Positions 1 through 9,357 of a stretch of DNA of 64,000 nt are shown piece by piece. Each line of letters begins with the position of its first letter. Positions within the stretch are counted from its first letter, which is position 1. A model generated the notes under the pieces. It was not told the origin of the DNA. It saw only the letters and a list, made by a program, of their open reading frames with translations, and ran no database searches. Both the position numbers and the translations under genes were made by a program. Origin of the DNA: Hymenobacter aranciens (lineage in GTDB: Bacteria; Bacteroidota; Bacteroidia; Cytophagales; Hymenobacteraceae); NCBI RefSeq assembly GCF_030580865.1, contig NZ_JAUQSY010000015.1, positions 62,001 through 126,000 of the forward strand, given 5' to 3'.

Positions 1-2760
1 GCCGGGGCGGGCGCGCCGCTGCGCAGCAACACCATCAACTCGGTGTTCGGCAAATGGCGCTCCTCCACCACGGTGGCGGGCGGCGTGGCCAAGGGCAAGT
101 TTGCCAGCATCGACATTGCGCCCATCGAGAACGTGCAGGGGCCCTACCGCCTGACCGGGCCCAATGGCGAGCAGTTTATCATCGTGCTGGCCAACTCGGA
201 GAAGGTGTACCTCGACGGCCGCCTGCAAACCCGGGGCTTCGACGCCGACTACACCATCGACTACAACCTGGCCGAGGTGACCTTCACGCCGCGCCACCTC
301 ATCACCCGCAACTCGCGCCTGAAGGTCGATTTCGAGTATTCCGACCTCAACTACGCCCGCTCGCTCTACGCCATCAGCCACTACCAGCAGCAGAACCGGC
401 TGAGCGTGCGCGCCAATTTCTACCAGGAGGCCGACAACCCCGACAACGCCACCAACCTCAACCTCAACGACACCGACCGCGTGGTGCTGCGCCGGGCCGG
501 CAACGTGGGCGTGGCCGAAACGGCCGGTGGCGAGCTGGGCGCTTATAACCGCACCGTAGTGCAGTATAACCAGGACCCGGTCACGAAGGCTTTCACCTAC
601 CCGCCCGACTCGACGCGGGACGTCTACAACGTGCGCTTCACCGACGTGGGGCAGGGCCTGGGCGACTACGAGCTAAGCACGACCGAGCTGAACGTGAACG
701 GCCGCGTGTACAGCTACGTGGGCCCCAACCTGGGCCGCTACCGGCCGGTGCGCCGCATCCCCACGCCGCTGCTCAAGCGCATGGTGGCGGGCGGCGTGAG
801 CTTCCGGGTAGACAGCAGCACGACGGTATTCGTGGATGCGGCCGGCTCGCGGCTGGAGCGCAACCGGTTTTCGGACGCTGCCGACCAGGGCAGCGCCGTG
901 CGCGTGGGCTATGCCATGCAGGATAGGCGCATCCGCGGCATCGGCCTGCTGAAAAACTACCGCCTGCGCTCGACGCTCGATTACGAGTACACGACCGAAA
1001 AATTCGCGCCCATCGACCGTTACCGCGACATCGAATTCGACCGCAACTGGAGCACGACCAGCACCACCACCGGCACCACCGCCCGCGAAGACAATATCCT
1101 AAACTTCAGCGTGGGCGTGGTAAAGGATGCCAACAACAGTTTCAACTACCGCCTGAGCCGCCGCTTCCGCCCCGGCGAGGTAAACGGCCTGCAGCACTGG
1201 CTCGACGGCGCCCAGAAGCTGGGCAACCTGGAGCTGCGCGGCTCGCTGTTTCTGCTCAATTCGGAGGCCGGACGCTTCCACTCCGACTGGGCCCGGGGCG
1301 AGGCCACCGGCCGCTTCGTGAGCGGCCGCATCGTGCCCGGCTACACCTACCGCTTCGACAAAAACCGCGTGCAGGCTGCCCGCAGCGACACCGTGCGCTC
1401 GGCCAATTACTTCGACGAGCACAACGTGTTCATCGAAAGCCGCGACTCGGCCCGCACCAGCTTCCGCCTCGATTACAGCTACCGCCGCGACCAGGCCCCC
1501 ACCGCCGAGCAAACCGCCCTGGCCCTGCGCGGCGAGGCCCAGACCTGGCAGGGTACCCTGGCCTCGCGCATCGGCAAAACCCAGGATATTCGCCTGCTGG
1601 CCACTTACCGCGACCTCGCGGCCCGCGACTCGGCCCGCGCCCGCACCGTGCTCGGCCAACTTAGCTACAACGTGGGGCTGCTGCAAAACCAGATTCGCTC
1701 GGAGCTGACCTACAGCGTGGCCACCGGCCGCGAGCAAAAGCGCGACTACTCCTTCCTGGCCGTGCCCGCCGGCCAGGGCACCCACTACTACGTGGACACC
1801 AACGGCGACGGCCGCCAGCAAAAAGAAGAGTTCTTCGAGGCCCAAACCGCTGACGCGCAGTTCCGCACCTACATCAAAGTGTACCTCACCACCGCCGATT
1901 ACGTGCTGGCCTTCACCAACCGCCTCAGCTACCGCCTCACCACGGCCGCCCCGCGCGGCTGGCGCGAAGCCGGGGGCTGGAAGGCCGCCGCCTCGCGCTT
2001 CGCCACCCTCACCAGCATCACCGTCGACCGCCGCACCACTGATACCGACCTCACCTCGCGCCTCAACCCCTTGAGCTATGACAAGGAATCGGACCAGCTG
2101 CTGGCGTTTAATCAGCTCTTTCGCAATACGCTTTACTTCAACCGCTCCAATCCCATCTTCGGCTCGGAGCTGACCTTGCAGCAAAACCAGCAGAAAACGC
2201 TGCTCTCGCAGGGCTCCGATTTGCGCAACTTCACCACCCAAAGTTTGCTGGTGCGGCGCACGCTGTCCACCACCTTCACCGGCCGCCTCACCGGCACCCG
2301 CGAAATCCGCGAGGCGGCCAGCACCTACCTGGCCACCCGCAACTACCGCCTGCTGCTCTACACCGCCCAGCCCGAAATCAGCTACCAGCCCGTCACGGCC
2401 CTGCGCCTCACCGCCACCTACCTGCACACCACCAAGCGCAACACCTACGCCGAAGACACCACGGGCACCCGCGGCACCTTCGACGAGCTGGGCCTCGAAG
2501 CCCGCCTTAGCCAGGTGGGCAAGCGCACCATCACGGCCACCGCCCGCTACGCCGGCGTCACCTTCGTGGGCGAGCAAAACTCCGTCGTGGGCCTCGAAAT
2601 CCTCAACGCCCTACGCCCCGGCGCCAACTACACCTGGAACCTCAACGTGGAGCAGCGCCTCAGCAACGGCCTCAACATCACCGTGGCCTACGACGGCCGT
2701 AAGGCCAATGGGGTGAAGATTGTGCACACCGGCCGCATGCAGGTGGCGGTGCTGTTTTAG
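1..2760 (+). CDS. Large outer-membrane beta-barrel-like protein, 3' part
   Basis: The reading frame is open from the first base of the window, so the true start lies upstream; 919 codons are visible. The N-terminal visible part holds a YTIDYNLAEVTFTP motif (about residues 85-98) of the kind found in large Bacteroidota surface proteins before a barrel region. The rest alternates short polar and aromatic strands and ends in a terminal Phe (AVLF), as outer-membrane barrels often do. The stop overlaps by 4 bases the stop of the convergent AT-rich gene, so there is no intergenic terminator. The codon use is GC-rich, like the genome. The exact family is not recognised; the barrel is an inference from composition, not from a domain match. 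Confidence 0.6.
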   Translation, partial: AGAGAPLRSNTINSVFGKWRSSTTVAGGVAKGKFASIDIAPIENVQGPYRLTGPNGEQFIIVLANSEKVYLDGRLQTRGFDADYTIDYNLAEVTFTPRHLITRNSRLKVDFEYSDLNYARSLYAISHYQQQNRLSVRANFYQEADNPDNATNLNLNDTDRVVLRRAGNVGVAETAGGELGAYNRTVVQYNQDPVTKAFTYPPDSTRDVYNVRFTDVGQGLGDYELSTTELNVNGRVYSYVGPNLGRYRPVRRIPTPLLKRMVAGGVSFRVDSSTTVFVDAAGSRLERNRFSDAADQGSAVRVGYAMQDRRIRGIGLLKNYRLRSTLDYEYTTEKFAPIDRYRDIEFDRNWSTTSTTTGTTAREDNILNFSVGVVKDANNSFNYRLSRRFRPGEVNGLQHWLDGAQKLGNLELRGSLFLLNSEAGRFHSDWARGEATGRFVSGRIVPGYTYRFDKNRVQAARSDTVRSANYFDEHNVFIESRDSARTSFRLDYSYRRDQAPTAEQTALALRGEAQTWQGTLASRIGKTQDIRLLATYRDLAARDSARARTVLGQLSYNVGLLQNQIRSELTYSVATGREQKRDYSFLAVPAGQGTHYYVDTNGDGRQQKEEFFEAQTADAQFRTYIKVYLTTADYVLAFTNRLSYRLTTAAPRGWREAGGWKAAASRFATLTSITVDRRTTDTDLTSRLNPLSYDKESDQLLAFNQLFRNTLYFNRSNPIFGSELTLQQNQQKTLLSQGSDLRNFTTQSLLVRRTLSTTFTGRLTGTREIREAASTYLATRNYRLLLYTAQPEISYQPVTALRLTATYLHTTKRNTYAEDTTGTRGTFDELGLEARLSQVGKRTITATARYAGVTFVGEQNSVVGLEILNALRPGANYTWNLNVEQRLSNGLNITVAYDGRKANGVKIVHTGRMQVAVLF

Positions 2761-4097
2761 GCTGTTGGGAATACAGGTACTTTTCCAGTAAGTCCCCACA
2801 TTTTCCAAATTTGGCCATAAGCGCATAATTCTTTATCAGAGCTTCTTTCCCATGGATTTTCTATGCACCTAGTGTCTGTGTAATCGGGAATTCCCTTCTC
2901 ATTACACATCTCACTACAGAATACTCGCATCTTACATGACCTTTGTTTTCCCAAGAATAATAAGTATATCTGATGAAGTGCCCAGAAAAGGTCAACTCTT
3001 ATTGTTTTTGAATTTAGAGCGGGTATTTCTGATGTATCACCCAAATGAAAAAACATGTCGTCAGAATTATTCGTGGTTATAGGAGAGCCAATAATATTGA
3101 GCAAATCAGCAAAATGATTATTGTTCCTTAAGTCGCCCGCTTGTAATAGGTCAATCAAAAAAAAGTACCTGTTCAGTCTAACACTGACAGCATTATAAAT
3201 TAATAAATTAGCCCATTGTCTATTATTGTCAAAAATGTCGGCGGTAAATAAATCTTGTAAATACTGTCTTGCTTTATTTCCAGTATCAATAAGAAGTTGA
3301 ACGGCGTCTTTTTCTTTGCCTTCGTGGGTGATTTTAATTCTAGCTAAGAAATTATAGACTTCTCTAGGTGATGATGGTATAAAATTTTCATTTTTCATGA
3401 GGTATAATATGTCAAAGAATGCAAGTGCAGGGTGATACATCATAAGGCTGACCTCACAAAGGGCAAATACATTTAGTCGGTCTACAGTAAGTTGTGGATA
3501 TATTTTTTGCGTTACAAGTTCGGCTGAGTTATAAAGAAAATTGTTTACACCAATAAGACTTGGGAACATTAAGTCCTCTGCTATGTAAGCCATGCTTTCC
3601 ATTATGCATGTCGCTCCAAAGTCATAAGGCTCGTTACTGTTACTAAAGGTGACTTGAATTTTTTTAAGACAATTCCCTAGATTCATTGGGTCAGGAACAA
3701 TAGAATCTACTCGATTGATATCCTGTATTTGATTAGAAGAAATGGAGCCAATGTTATGGGACATGCCTTGGTAAACACTATAAGAATCAAGGTTGAATCT
3801 AATGCCATACAAGTCGCTAATGGGCTCAATGGGGACATTGAACTCGGAAGATGTGCTATTCCTTACGACTTCATTGGCGTATTTGATGTAGTTGATGATT
3901 ATGCATGAATGAAGTAGTCCATAAGTTGTTGTTGTGTTTTGCAAAAAATGGATGTACTCGTGGAAGTAAAAACAGAGTTCAATATCTGTTAGGTTGGCCA
4001 AATCATCTAAAGAATTGTCGCATCCAACATGCATTTTGAAAAAAGTAGGATTGTATGTGCCGCCAGCTGAAAAGAGTTTTTGTTCTAGGAATTCCAT
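2757..4097 (-). CDS. AT-rich protein with HExxH motif, putative metallopeptidase-like
   Basis: 446 residues, visibly AT-richer than both neighbours, so probably acquired by transfer. An HEYIH motif lies at residues 46-50 in a hydrophobic context (LCFYFHEYIHFLQN). A second helix-like segment has Glu at 167 and 174 (CIMESMAYIAE), which could give the third zinc ligand of a gluzincin-type fold. The C-terminal 60 residues hold five cysteines (388, 394, 398, 411, 425). There is no signal peptide, so it is probably cytoplasmic. I do not recognise a named family; peptidase activity is inferred from the motif alone. It lies tail-to-tail with the preceding outer-membrane gene and just downstream of the terminator of the 231-residue gene, so it would need its own promoter, which I could not find. 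Confidence 0.75.
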   Translation of the reverse strand: MEFLEQKLFSAGGTYNPTFFKMHVGCDNSLDDLANLTDIELCFYFHEYIHFLQNTTTTYGLLHSCIIINYIKYANEVVRNSTSSEFNVPIEPISDLYGIRFNLDSYSVYQGMSHNIGSISSNQIQDINRVDSIVPDPMNLGNCLKKIQVTFSNSNEPYDFGATCIMESMAYIAEDLMFPSLIGVNNFLYNSAELVTQKIYPQLTVDRLNVFALCEVSLMMYHPALAFFDILYLMKNENFIPSSPREVYNFLARIKITHEGKEKDAVQLLIDTGNKARQYLQDLFTADIFDNNRQWANLLIYNAVSVRLNRYFFLIDLLQAGDLRNNNHFADLLNIIGSPITTNNSDDMFFHLGDTSEIPALNSKTIRVDLFWALHQIYLLFLGKQRSCKMRVFCSEMCNEKGIPDYTDTRCIENPWERSSDKELCAYGQIWKMWGLTGKVPVFPTA

Positions 4098-4124
4098 ATG
4101 CTGTGTAAGTAAAATGGATTAAAC

Positions 4125-4159
4125 AAAAAAGGAAGTGGCTGCATTGCAACCACTTCCTT
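4125..4159 (-). terminator. Intrinsic terminator of the 231-residue gene
   Basis: A near-perfect 13-bp stem (GGAAGTGG...CCACTTCC, one internal mismatch, one-base loop) lies just past the stop codon. On the minus strand it is followed by a run of six T. It separates the GC-rich upstream gene from the AT-rich gene downstream. Confidence 0.85.
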
Positions 4160-4163
4160 CGCT

Positions 4164-4859
4164 CTACGCCCCCGGCGTCTCCCGCGGCCCCTCCTGCCCC
4201 CCGCGCCGCACCACCTTGGCCGCCGCCCGAAACAAGTCGTACACGTCGGCCTCGTCCTCATCGTCCTGATACAGCGCGAAGAACACCGCCAGCGCCTTCT
4301 TAATCCGCTCATTGTCCTTAATCAGCCGCTCCAGCATCTGGCGGCCGGTGCTGCCGTCGTTGTCGGTTTCGCGGCCGTCTACCAGTGAGTCATTGTACTG
4401 CTTCAGTAAGCCCTCGGCCTGCGCGTTCAGCGCCTGGGGGTAGCGGCGCCTCACCAACGCCTCGGCCAGCGGCGCGCCCAGGTCGAGCAGGCGGCGCGCC
4501 TCCTCAGCAAACGTGGTGCCGCCCAGGTGCCGCCGCAGCGCGCTCGGACGGTCGGGCAGGCGTGCAATCAAGTCCGTATTATTGGTGCTGAGGCCCTCCG
4601 CCCGCAAGCCGCGTATCAGGCGCAACAGGATGTCGGTGAGCTGCCCGCGCAGGCCGCGCGTGCGCCCGCTGCTGTCAGTGGCATCGGCTCCCAGCACTTG
4701 CTGCACCACGCCGTTCACCTTGGTTTGGTTGGCAGCCAGGCGGGCCCGAAGCGGGGCCACATCCGTTTCGATGTCGGTGTAGCGGCCCAGCTTGCTGTTC
4801 AGAAAGCCGAGGAGCGAGTTGTCGCGTCGATTGCGCGACTCAATGAGGTCATTCTTCAT
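4164..4859 (-). CDS. Conserved hypothetical helical protein
   Basis: 231 residues with no signal peptide or membrane segment. The sequence is rich in Leu, Arg, Asp and Glu and is predicted by eye to be mostly helical, with an acidic stretch QDDEDEADVYDLFRAA near the C-terminus followed by a basic tail. ATG start, monocistronic, with its own intrinsic terminator. The region upstream is a repeat-filled gap shared with the divergent histidine kinase gene. I do not recognise a family, and no function is proposed. Confidence 0.7.
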   Translation of the reverse strand: MKNDLIESRNRRDNSLLGFLNSKLGRYTDIETDVAPLRARLAANQTKVNGVVQQVLGADATDSSGRTRGLRGQLTDILLRLIRGLRAEGLSTNNTDLIARLPDRPSALRRHLGGTTFAEEARRLLDLGAPLAEALVRRRYPQALNAQAEGLLKQYNDSLVDGRETDNDGSTGRQMLERLIKDNERIKKALAVFFALYQDDEDEADVYDLFRAAAKVVRRGGQEGPRETPGA

Positions 4860-4966
4860 AAAAACAGAAGGTAAAGGTGGGAAATTCGTGGGCTAATGTA
4901 CAGAAAGTTGCAGTATAACCAAACGGCAACCGCTTGCACTGTCCTCTTTTTTAAGTTGCCGCCGGT

Positions 4967-5270
4967 TTCCACTGCCCAACCAGGCTGTACAACCCGTGGG
5001 CAGCGCGGCCACGGCCCTCCTTTTCGGTGCCACCGCCCAACCGCTGCCGCCACCGCCCAACTTCTCATTCCCACGGCCCAACTGCCGCCGCCACCGCCCA
5101 ACCGGACGTTGCCACGGCCCAACTTTGTCAATCCAACGCATGCGCACCGTTGCCACCACCCAACCTGTGCCTGCCACCGCCCAACCGACCCATACAACAC
5201 TCAACCGGCCAATACAACGCTCAACCGACCCCCGCCAACTACCAGCCCCGTCGTAGTTTTACAACTCGCC
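4967..5270. repeat. Interspersed CCACSGCCCAAC repeat region
   Basis: This gene-free gap between divergent genes holds about nine copies of a 12-14 base unit, (G)CCACSGCCCAAC, at irregular spacing. Examples end near 4980, 5061, 5082, 5102, 5123 and 5186. The region degrades towards 5270 into ACAAC-rich copies. Long open frames run through it in several frames, but their products are low-complexity and not credible proteins. No clear promoter box could be separated from the repeats. Confidence 0.75.
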
Positions 5271-5287
5271 TTGCCTACCGCTCAGCT

Positions 5288-8245
5288 ATGACGTCCGTGC
5301 CCACTCCCGCCGCTTCCTCTGACGACGACCTGCTAACCGCCCTGCTCGACGTGTCGCTGACCGGCGTCATCCTGTTCCGGCCCGTGTACGCCGCCGACGG
5401 CCGCACCATCCGCGACCTCGCCTATGACTACCTCAACCCCAGCGCCCAGCGCATGCTGGCCCTGCCCGAGCGCCCCACCGATACCTTCCTCACGCTCTAC
5501 CCGAGCGCCATCGAGGCCGGCATTTTCGCCTTCTACCGCGACACCTTCCTGAGCGGCGAGGCCGGCCGCTACAACGTCAACTACCAGCACGACGGCCTCG
5601 ACAACTACTTCCACCTCGCCGCCCGGCGCAGCGGCGGGCAGCTGGTGGTGAGCTTCACCGACACCGCCGACCACGACCGCACCGCCGCCGAGCACGCCCT
5701 GCGCGAGAGCCAGGCCCGCGAGCGCGCCGCCTGGGCCGAGGCCGAGCGCCAGCGCCAGCAGCTCTACCGCATGTTCGAGCAGGCCCCGGCCATGATTTGC
5801 ATCTTCGACGGCCCGCAGCACGTCTTCCAGTTCGTCAATCCGCCCTACCAGGCCCTGGTCGGCGACCGGCCCATCATCGGCAAGCCCATTGCCGAAGCCA
5901 TGCCCGAGCTGGCCGGCCAGCCCATCTTCGCCCTGCTCGACCGCGTCTACCAAACCGGCGAACCCTTCTTCGCCACCGAGATGCTCGTGCAGCTCGACCA
6001 CCACAACGAAGGCCTGCAGAACCTCGAAAAGCGCTACTACAACTTCACCTACCAGGCCCGCCGCGACGCCCAGGGCACCATCGACGGCATCCTCGTCTTC
6101 GCCTACGAAGTAACCCCGCAGGTAGTGGCCCGCCAGCAAACCCAGCTCCTCAACGACGAGCTGGCCCGCACCAACGAAGCCCTCGAAGCCCGCGTCGCCG
6201 AGCGCACCCGCTCGGCCCAGCAGGCCCAGGCCGAAGCCGAGCGCCAGCGCGCCCGCCTCGAACGCTTCTTCATGCAGGCCCCGGCCGGCATCTGCATTCT
6301 CGACGGGCCGGAGATGGTGTTTGAGCTGGTAAACCCCGGCTACCAGCAGATTTTCCCGACCCGCCAGCTCCAGGGCCTGCCCATCCTGGCGGCCATGCCC
6401 GAAATCGCCGACCAGCCCGTGTACGCCATGCTGCGCCGGGTGTATGCCAGCGGCCGCACCAACGAGGAGCAGGAGGAACTCGTCCAGTTTACCCGCCCCG
6501 AGGACGGGGTGGTCGAAGACCGGTATTTCAACTTCATCCAGCAGGCCCGCTACGACGAAGCCGGCCAGATTGATGGCCTGCTAGTGTTTGTGTTTGAGGT
6601 GACGTCCTCGGTGCAGGCCCGCCTGCGCAACGAAGCCCTGCAAGCCGAGCTGCTCGCCAGCGCCCAGCGCCTCGTGCAGGAGCGCGAAACCTACTACCAG
6701 GTGTTCGAGCAAACCCCGGCCGCGCTGGCCATCCTGCGCGGCCCCGAGCACCGCATGGAATACTTCAACGAAGCCTACCAGCAGCTCTTCCCCGACCGCC
6801 GCATGCACGGCCGCACCATCGCCGAAATGCAGCCCGAATCCAGCGAGCAAGGCTTCGTGGCCCTGCTCGACCGCGTGTACCAGACCGGCGAAACCTACTA
6901 CGGCAACGAGCTGCCCCTCAGCGTAGCCCAGCCTGACGGCCAGCCGCCCCGCACGTTCTATTTCAACTTCACCTACCAGCCCTTCCGCGAAGCCGGCGCC
7001 GTCGTCGGCATCTCCGTCTTTGCCTACGACGTCACCGGCCAGACCCTGGCCCGCCAGCAGCGCGCCCAGCAGCAGCGCCAGCTCAACGACCTGTTCGAGC
7101 AGGCCCCGGTGGCCATCTGCGTGTTCGAAGGCGAGGAGTATCAGCTGGAGGTCCTCAACTCAGAAATGGGCGCCCTCCTGGGCTACTCGCCCGCGCAAGT
7201 GGTCGGCCAGCCGTTTTTCGAGGCCCTGCCCGAGCTTGGCGGCCAGGGCCTGCGCGAGCTGCTCGACGAGGTGCGGCGCACCGGCGTGCCCTTCGTGGCC
7301 CACGAGCGCGAAATAAAGACGGCCCAGCACCAGCCCGGCGAAACCGGCTTCTACGACTTCGTCTACCAGCCGCTGCGCCAGCCCGATGGCCGCTTTACCA
7401 GCGTGATAGTAGTGGCCAACGACGTAACGGAGCAGGTGCTGGCCCGCCGCCAGGTGCAGGAGCTCAACGAAGAGCTGGCCGTCATCAACGAAGAGCTGGC
7501 CGCCACCAACGAGGAGCTGCAGGCTTCCAATGACGAGCTCGGCAGCACCAACAACCGCCTCACCCGCACCAACGCCGACCTCGATACCTTCGTCTACACC
7601 GCCAGCCACGACCTCAAAGCGCCCATTACCAACATCGAAGGCCTGCTGCACACCCTCCTCGCCGAGCTGCCGCCCACCAACCGTCCCGGCGATGTCAATA
7701 TGATTCTGGACCTCATGCAGGGCGCCGTGGACCGTTTCCGCACTACCATCGGCCACCTCACCGACGTCTCGCGGGTGCAGCAAGCCCAGGACTACCACCC
7801 CGAGCCCGTGCGCCTGGCCGACGTCATCCGCGACGTGCGCCTCGACCTGGCGCCGATGCTGGCCGAAACCAGCGCCACGCTGCTGGTCGACGTCGAGGCC
7901 TGCCCCACCGTGTCCTTCTCCGTCAAGAATCTGCGCTCCATCATCTACAACCTCGTCAGCAACGCCCTCAAATACCGCCACCCCGACCGCCACCCCGAAA
8001 TACGCATCACCTGCCGCCCCGGCGCCGACTACACCGCCCTGCTTGTGGCGGACAACGGCCTCGGCATCACGGCGGCGCAGCAGCCGCGGATATTCAGCAT
8101 GTTCCAGCGCTTCCATACCCACGTCGAAGGGTCCGGTATCGGGCTCTACATGGTGAAGAAAATGGTGGGCAACGCCGGCGGCTACATCGTCGTGGACAGT
8201 GCATTGGGCGAAGGCTCCACTTTTTCAATCTTTTTTCCGCGTTAA
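5288..8245 (+). CDS. Multi-PAS sensor histidine kinase
   Basis: 985 residues from the ATG at 5288, where credible sequence begins; the frame is open upstream only through repeats. There are about five PAS-like segments (roughly 16-110, 155-275, 330-440, 465-580 and 590-710). Several share the pattern EQAPAxICIFxGP...YYNFTYQ. A heptad coiled coil of NEELAxxNEEL type follows, then an H box with the phospho-acceptor His at 774 (TASHDLKAPITN), an N box (Asn892, NLVSNALKY) and G boxes (ADNGLGI, GSGIGLYMVKK). There is no membrane segment, so the kinase is probably cytosolic. The single-domain response regulator 80 bases downstream is its likely partner. The PAS ligands cannot be read from the sequence. 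Confidence 0.93.
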   Translation: MTSVPTPAASSDDDLLTALLDVSLTGVILFRPVYAADGRTIRDLAYDYLNPSAQRMLALPERPTDTFLTLYPSAIEAGIFAFYRDTFLSGEAGRYNVNYQHDGLDNYFHLAARRSGGQLVVSFTDTADHDRTAAEHALRESQARERAAWAEAERQRQQLYRMFEQAPAMICIFDGPQHVFQFVNPPYQALVGDRPIIGKPIAEAMPELAGQPIFALLDRVYQTGEPFFATEMLVQLDHHNEGLQNLEKRYYNFTYQARRDAQGTIDGILVFAYEVTPQVVARQQTQLLNDELARTNEALEARVAERTRSAQQAQAEAERQRARLERFFMQAPAGICILDGPEMVFELVNPGYQQIFPTRQLQGLPILAAMPEIADQPVYAMLRRVYASGRTNEEQEELVQFTRPEDGVVEDRYFNFIQQARYDEAGQIDGLLVFVFEVTSSVQARLRNEALQAELLASAQRLVQERETYYQVFEQTPAALAILRGPEHRMEYFNEAYQQLFPDRRMHGRTIAEMQPESSEQGFVALLDRVYQTGETYYGNELPLSVAQPDGQPPRTFYFNFTYQPFREAGAVVGISVFAYDVTGQTLARQQRAQQQRQLNDLFEQAPVAICVFEGEEYQLEVLNSEMGALLGYSPAQVVGQPFFEALPELGGQGLRELLDEVRRTGVPFVAHEREIKTAQHQPGETGFYDFVYQPLRQPDGRFTSVIVVANDVTEQVLARRQVQELNEELAVINEELAATNEELQASNDELGSTNNRLTRTNADLDTFVYTASHDLKAPITNIEGLLHTLLAELPPTNRPGDVNMILDLMQGAVDRFRTTIGHLTDVSRVQQAQDYHPEPVRLADVIRDVRLDLAPMLAETSATLLVDVEACPTVSFSVKNLRSIIYNLVSNALKYRHPDRHPEIRITCRPGADYTALLVADNGLGITAAQQPRIFSMFQRFHTHVEGSGIGLYMVKKMVGNAGGYIVVDSALGEGSTFSIFFPR

Positions 8246-8325
8246 TTACCTACCTTTTTGCGTGAAGTACGTATTGTCAGCCTGACCCCCTTACTGCGTT
8301 CACCAGAGAGGTAGTCGGCCGTTTC

Positions 8326-8748
8326 ATGCAAAAGCTCTCCTCTGTCCTGCTCGTCGACGACGACCCAACCACCAACTACCTCAATCGTAAGCTGCTGGAA
8401 CGCTTGGCCGTTACCGATGTAATCGAAGTAGCACAGGATGGTCAGCAGGCCCTCAGCCTCTTGCTGGACCGCTGCCGGCAGGCGGCGCCCGTCGCCACGC
8501 CCGCCCTGCTGTTGCTGGACGTGAAAATGCCCGTCATGGACGGTTTCGAATTTCTGGCCGCCTACGAGCAGTTGCCGCTCGACTGCCAGCAGCGCGTCGT
8601 TATCGTGGTGCTTACCACATCGTTGCACCCGCAGGATGTGCAGCGCATGGAGCAGCTGCCCATTGCCGGCTTCCTGAGCAAGCCGCTCACGCAGGAAAAA
8701 ATCAGCCAGGTAATCCAGGAGCATTTCCCCGCCCCGGCCGCCAACTAG
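8326..8748 (+). CDS. Single-domain response regulator (CheY-like)
   Basis: 140 residues consisting of a receiver domain only. The acidic pocket is Asp11-13, the phospho-acceptor is Asp65 in LLLDVKMPVMDG, the switch Thr is 97/98 and the conserved Lys is 119 (FLSKPL). There is no DNA-binding output domain, so it acts through protein contacts or as a phosphorelay intermediate. It follows the multi-PAS kinase in the same direction and is probably cotranscribed; I infer that this kinase phosphorylates it. Its stop overlaps by 4 bases the stop of the convergent exonuclease gene. Confidence 0.93.
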   Translation: MQKLSSVLLVDDDPTTNYLNRKLLERLAVTDVIEVAQDGQQALSLLLDRCRQAAPVATPALLLLDVKMPVMDGFEFLAAYEQLPLDCQQRVVIVVLTTSLHPQDVQRMEQLPIAGFLSKPLTQEKISQVIQEHFPAPAAN

Positions 8749-9353
8749 CGCCGCCGCACGCTCTGTCCCAGGCGTCGGGCCAGGCCCGCCGTCAGCTCGC
8801 GCTGCTTGAAACACAGCGGCAGCTCCACCCCCGCCCGGAAGGCCCGCACCGTGATTTCAGCGCAGGCGCGGGCGTCGCTCAGGGCGTCGTGGTGGTCGAG
8901 CTCCAGCTGGAAGTAATCGGCTAAGACATTGAGCCGGTGGCTGCCCAGCTGCGGCCACACGGCCTTGGCCAGCTTTACCGAGCACAAACTGTGAAACGAC
9001 GGAATGGGCACCCCAAAATCGCGGCAGCTGTATTCGAGCACGCTCACATCGAAGGCCGAGTTGTGCGCCACCACCGCCTGCTCGTGCAGGTAGGGCAGGA
9101 GCTCGGGCCATATTTCGGCCAGCGTCGGCGCGTCGCGCAGCTGCTCCAGCGCAATGCCATGCACCTGGTAGTTACGCCAATCCACGCGCAGCTCGCGGGG
9201 GCGCAGCAGGGTTTCGTAAGCCTCCACAATCTGGCCGCCGCGTACCCGCACCACCCCCACAGCGCAGGCGCTGGCGCGCTGCTCGTTGGCAGTTTCGAAG
9301 TCAATGGCCGTGAAATCAAGCGAGGCCAGGGCGCGGGTAAGGGCAGTTTTCAT
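8745..9353 (-). CDS. DEDDh 3'-5' exonuclease (DnaQ/epsilon-like)
   Basis: 202 residues. The exonuclease motifs are clear: Exo I Asp18 and Glu20 (AIDFETA), Exo II Asp102 (AHNSAFD), and Exo III His155 and Asp160 (HHDALSDA). It is a stand-alone domain with no polymerase or GIY-YIG fusion, so it is probably a proofreading or nucleic-acid clean-up nuclease rather than a confirmed DnaQ subunit. A perfect TAnnTTTG box ends only 4 bases before the ATG, suggesting a leaderless message. It is convergent with the response-regulator gene. Confidence 0.88.
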   Translation of the reverse strand: MKTALTRALASLDFTAIDFETANEQRASACAVGVVRVRGGQIVEAYETLLRPRELRVDWRNYQVHGIALEQLRDAPTLAEIWPELLPYLHEQAVVAHNSAFDVSVLEYSCRDFGVPIPSFHSLCSVKLAKAVWPQLGSHRLNVLADYFQLELDHHDALSDARACAEITVRAFRAGVELPLCFKQRELTAGLARRLGQSVRRR

Positions 9354-9357
9354 AGCA

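Noticed and set aside
1099..2577. Long minus-strand open frame opposite the outer-membrane gene, and similar long frames opposite 48739-51654 and 46696-48324
   Set aside because: In GC-rich DNA the opposite strand of real genes often stays open; these products are Gly/Ala/Val-rich without domains, while the plus-strand frames carry clear family features.
2757..4097. The AT-rich gene as part of a prophage or integrative element
   Set aside because: No integrase, phage structural gene, attachment-site repeat or second AT-rich neighbour was found; it looks like a single-gene insertion.
4893..5287. Open frames through the gap upstream of the multi-PAS kinase, on both strands
   Set aside because: They translate the interspersed repeat into low-complexity sequence (runs of Pro/Ala/His or Gly/Trp) in several frames at once, so they are a by-product of the repeat.
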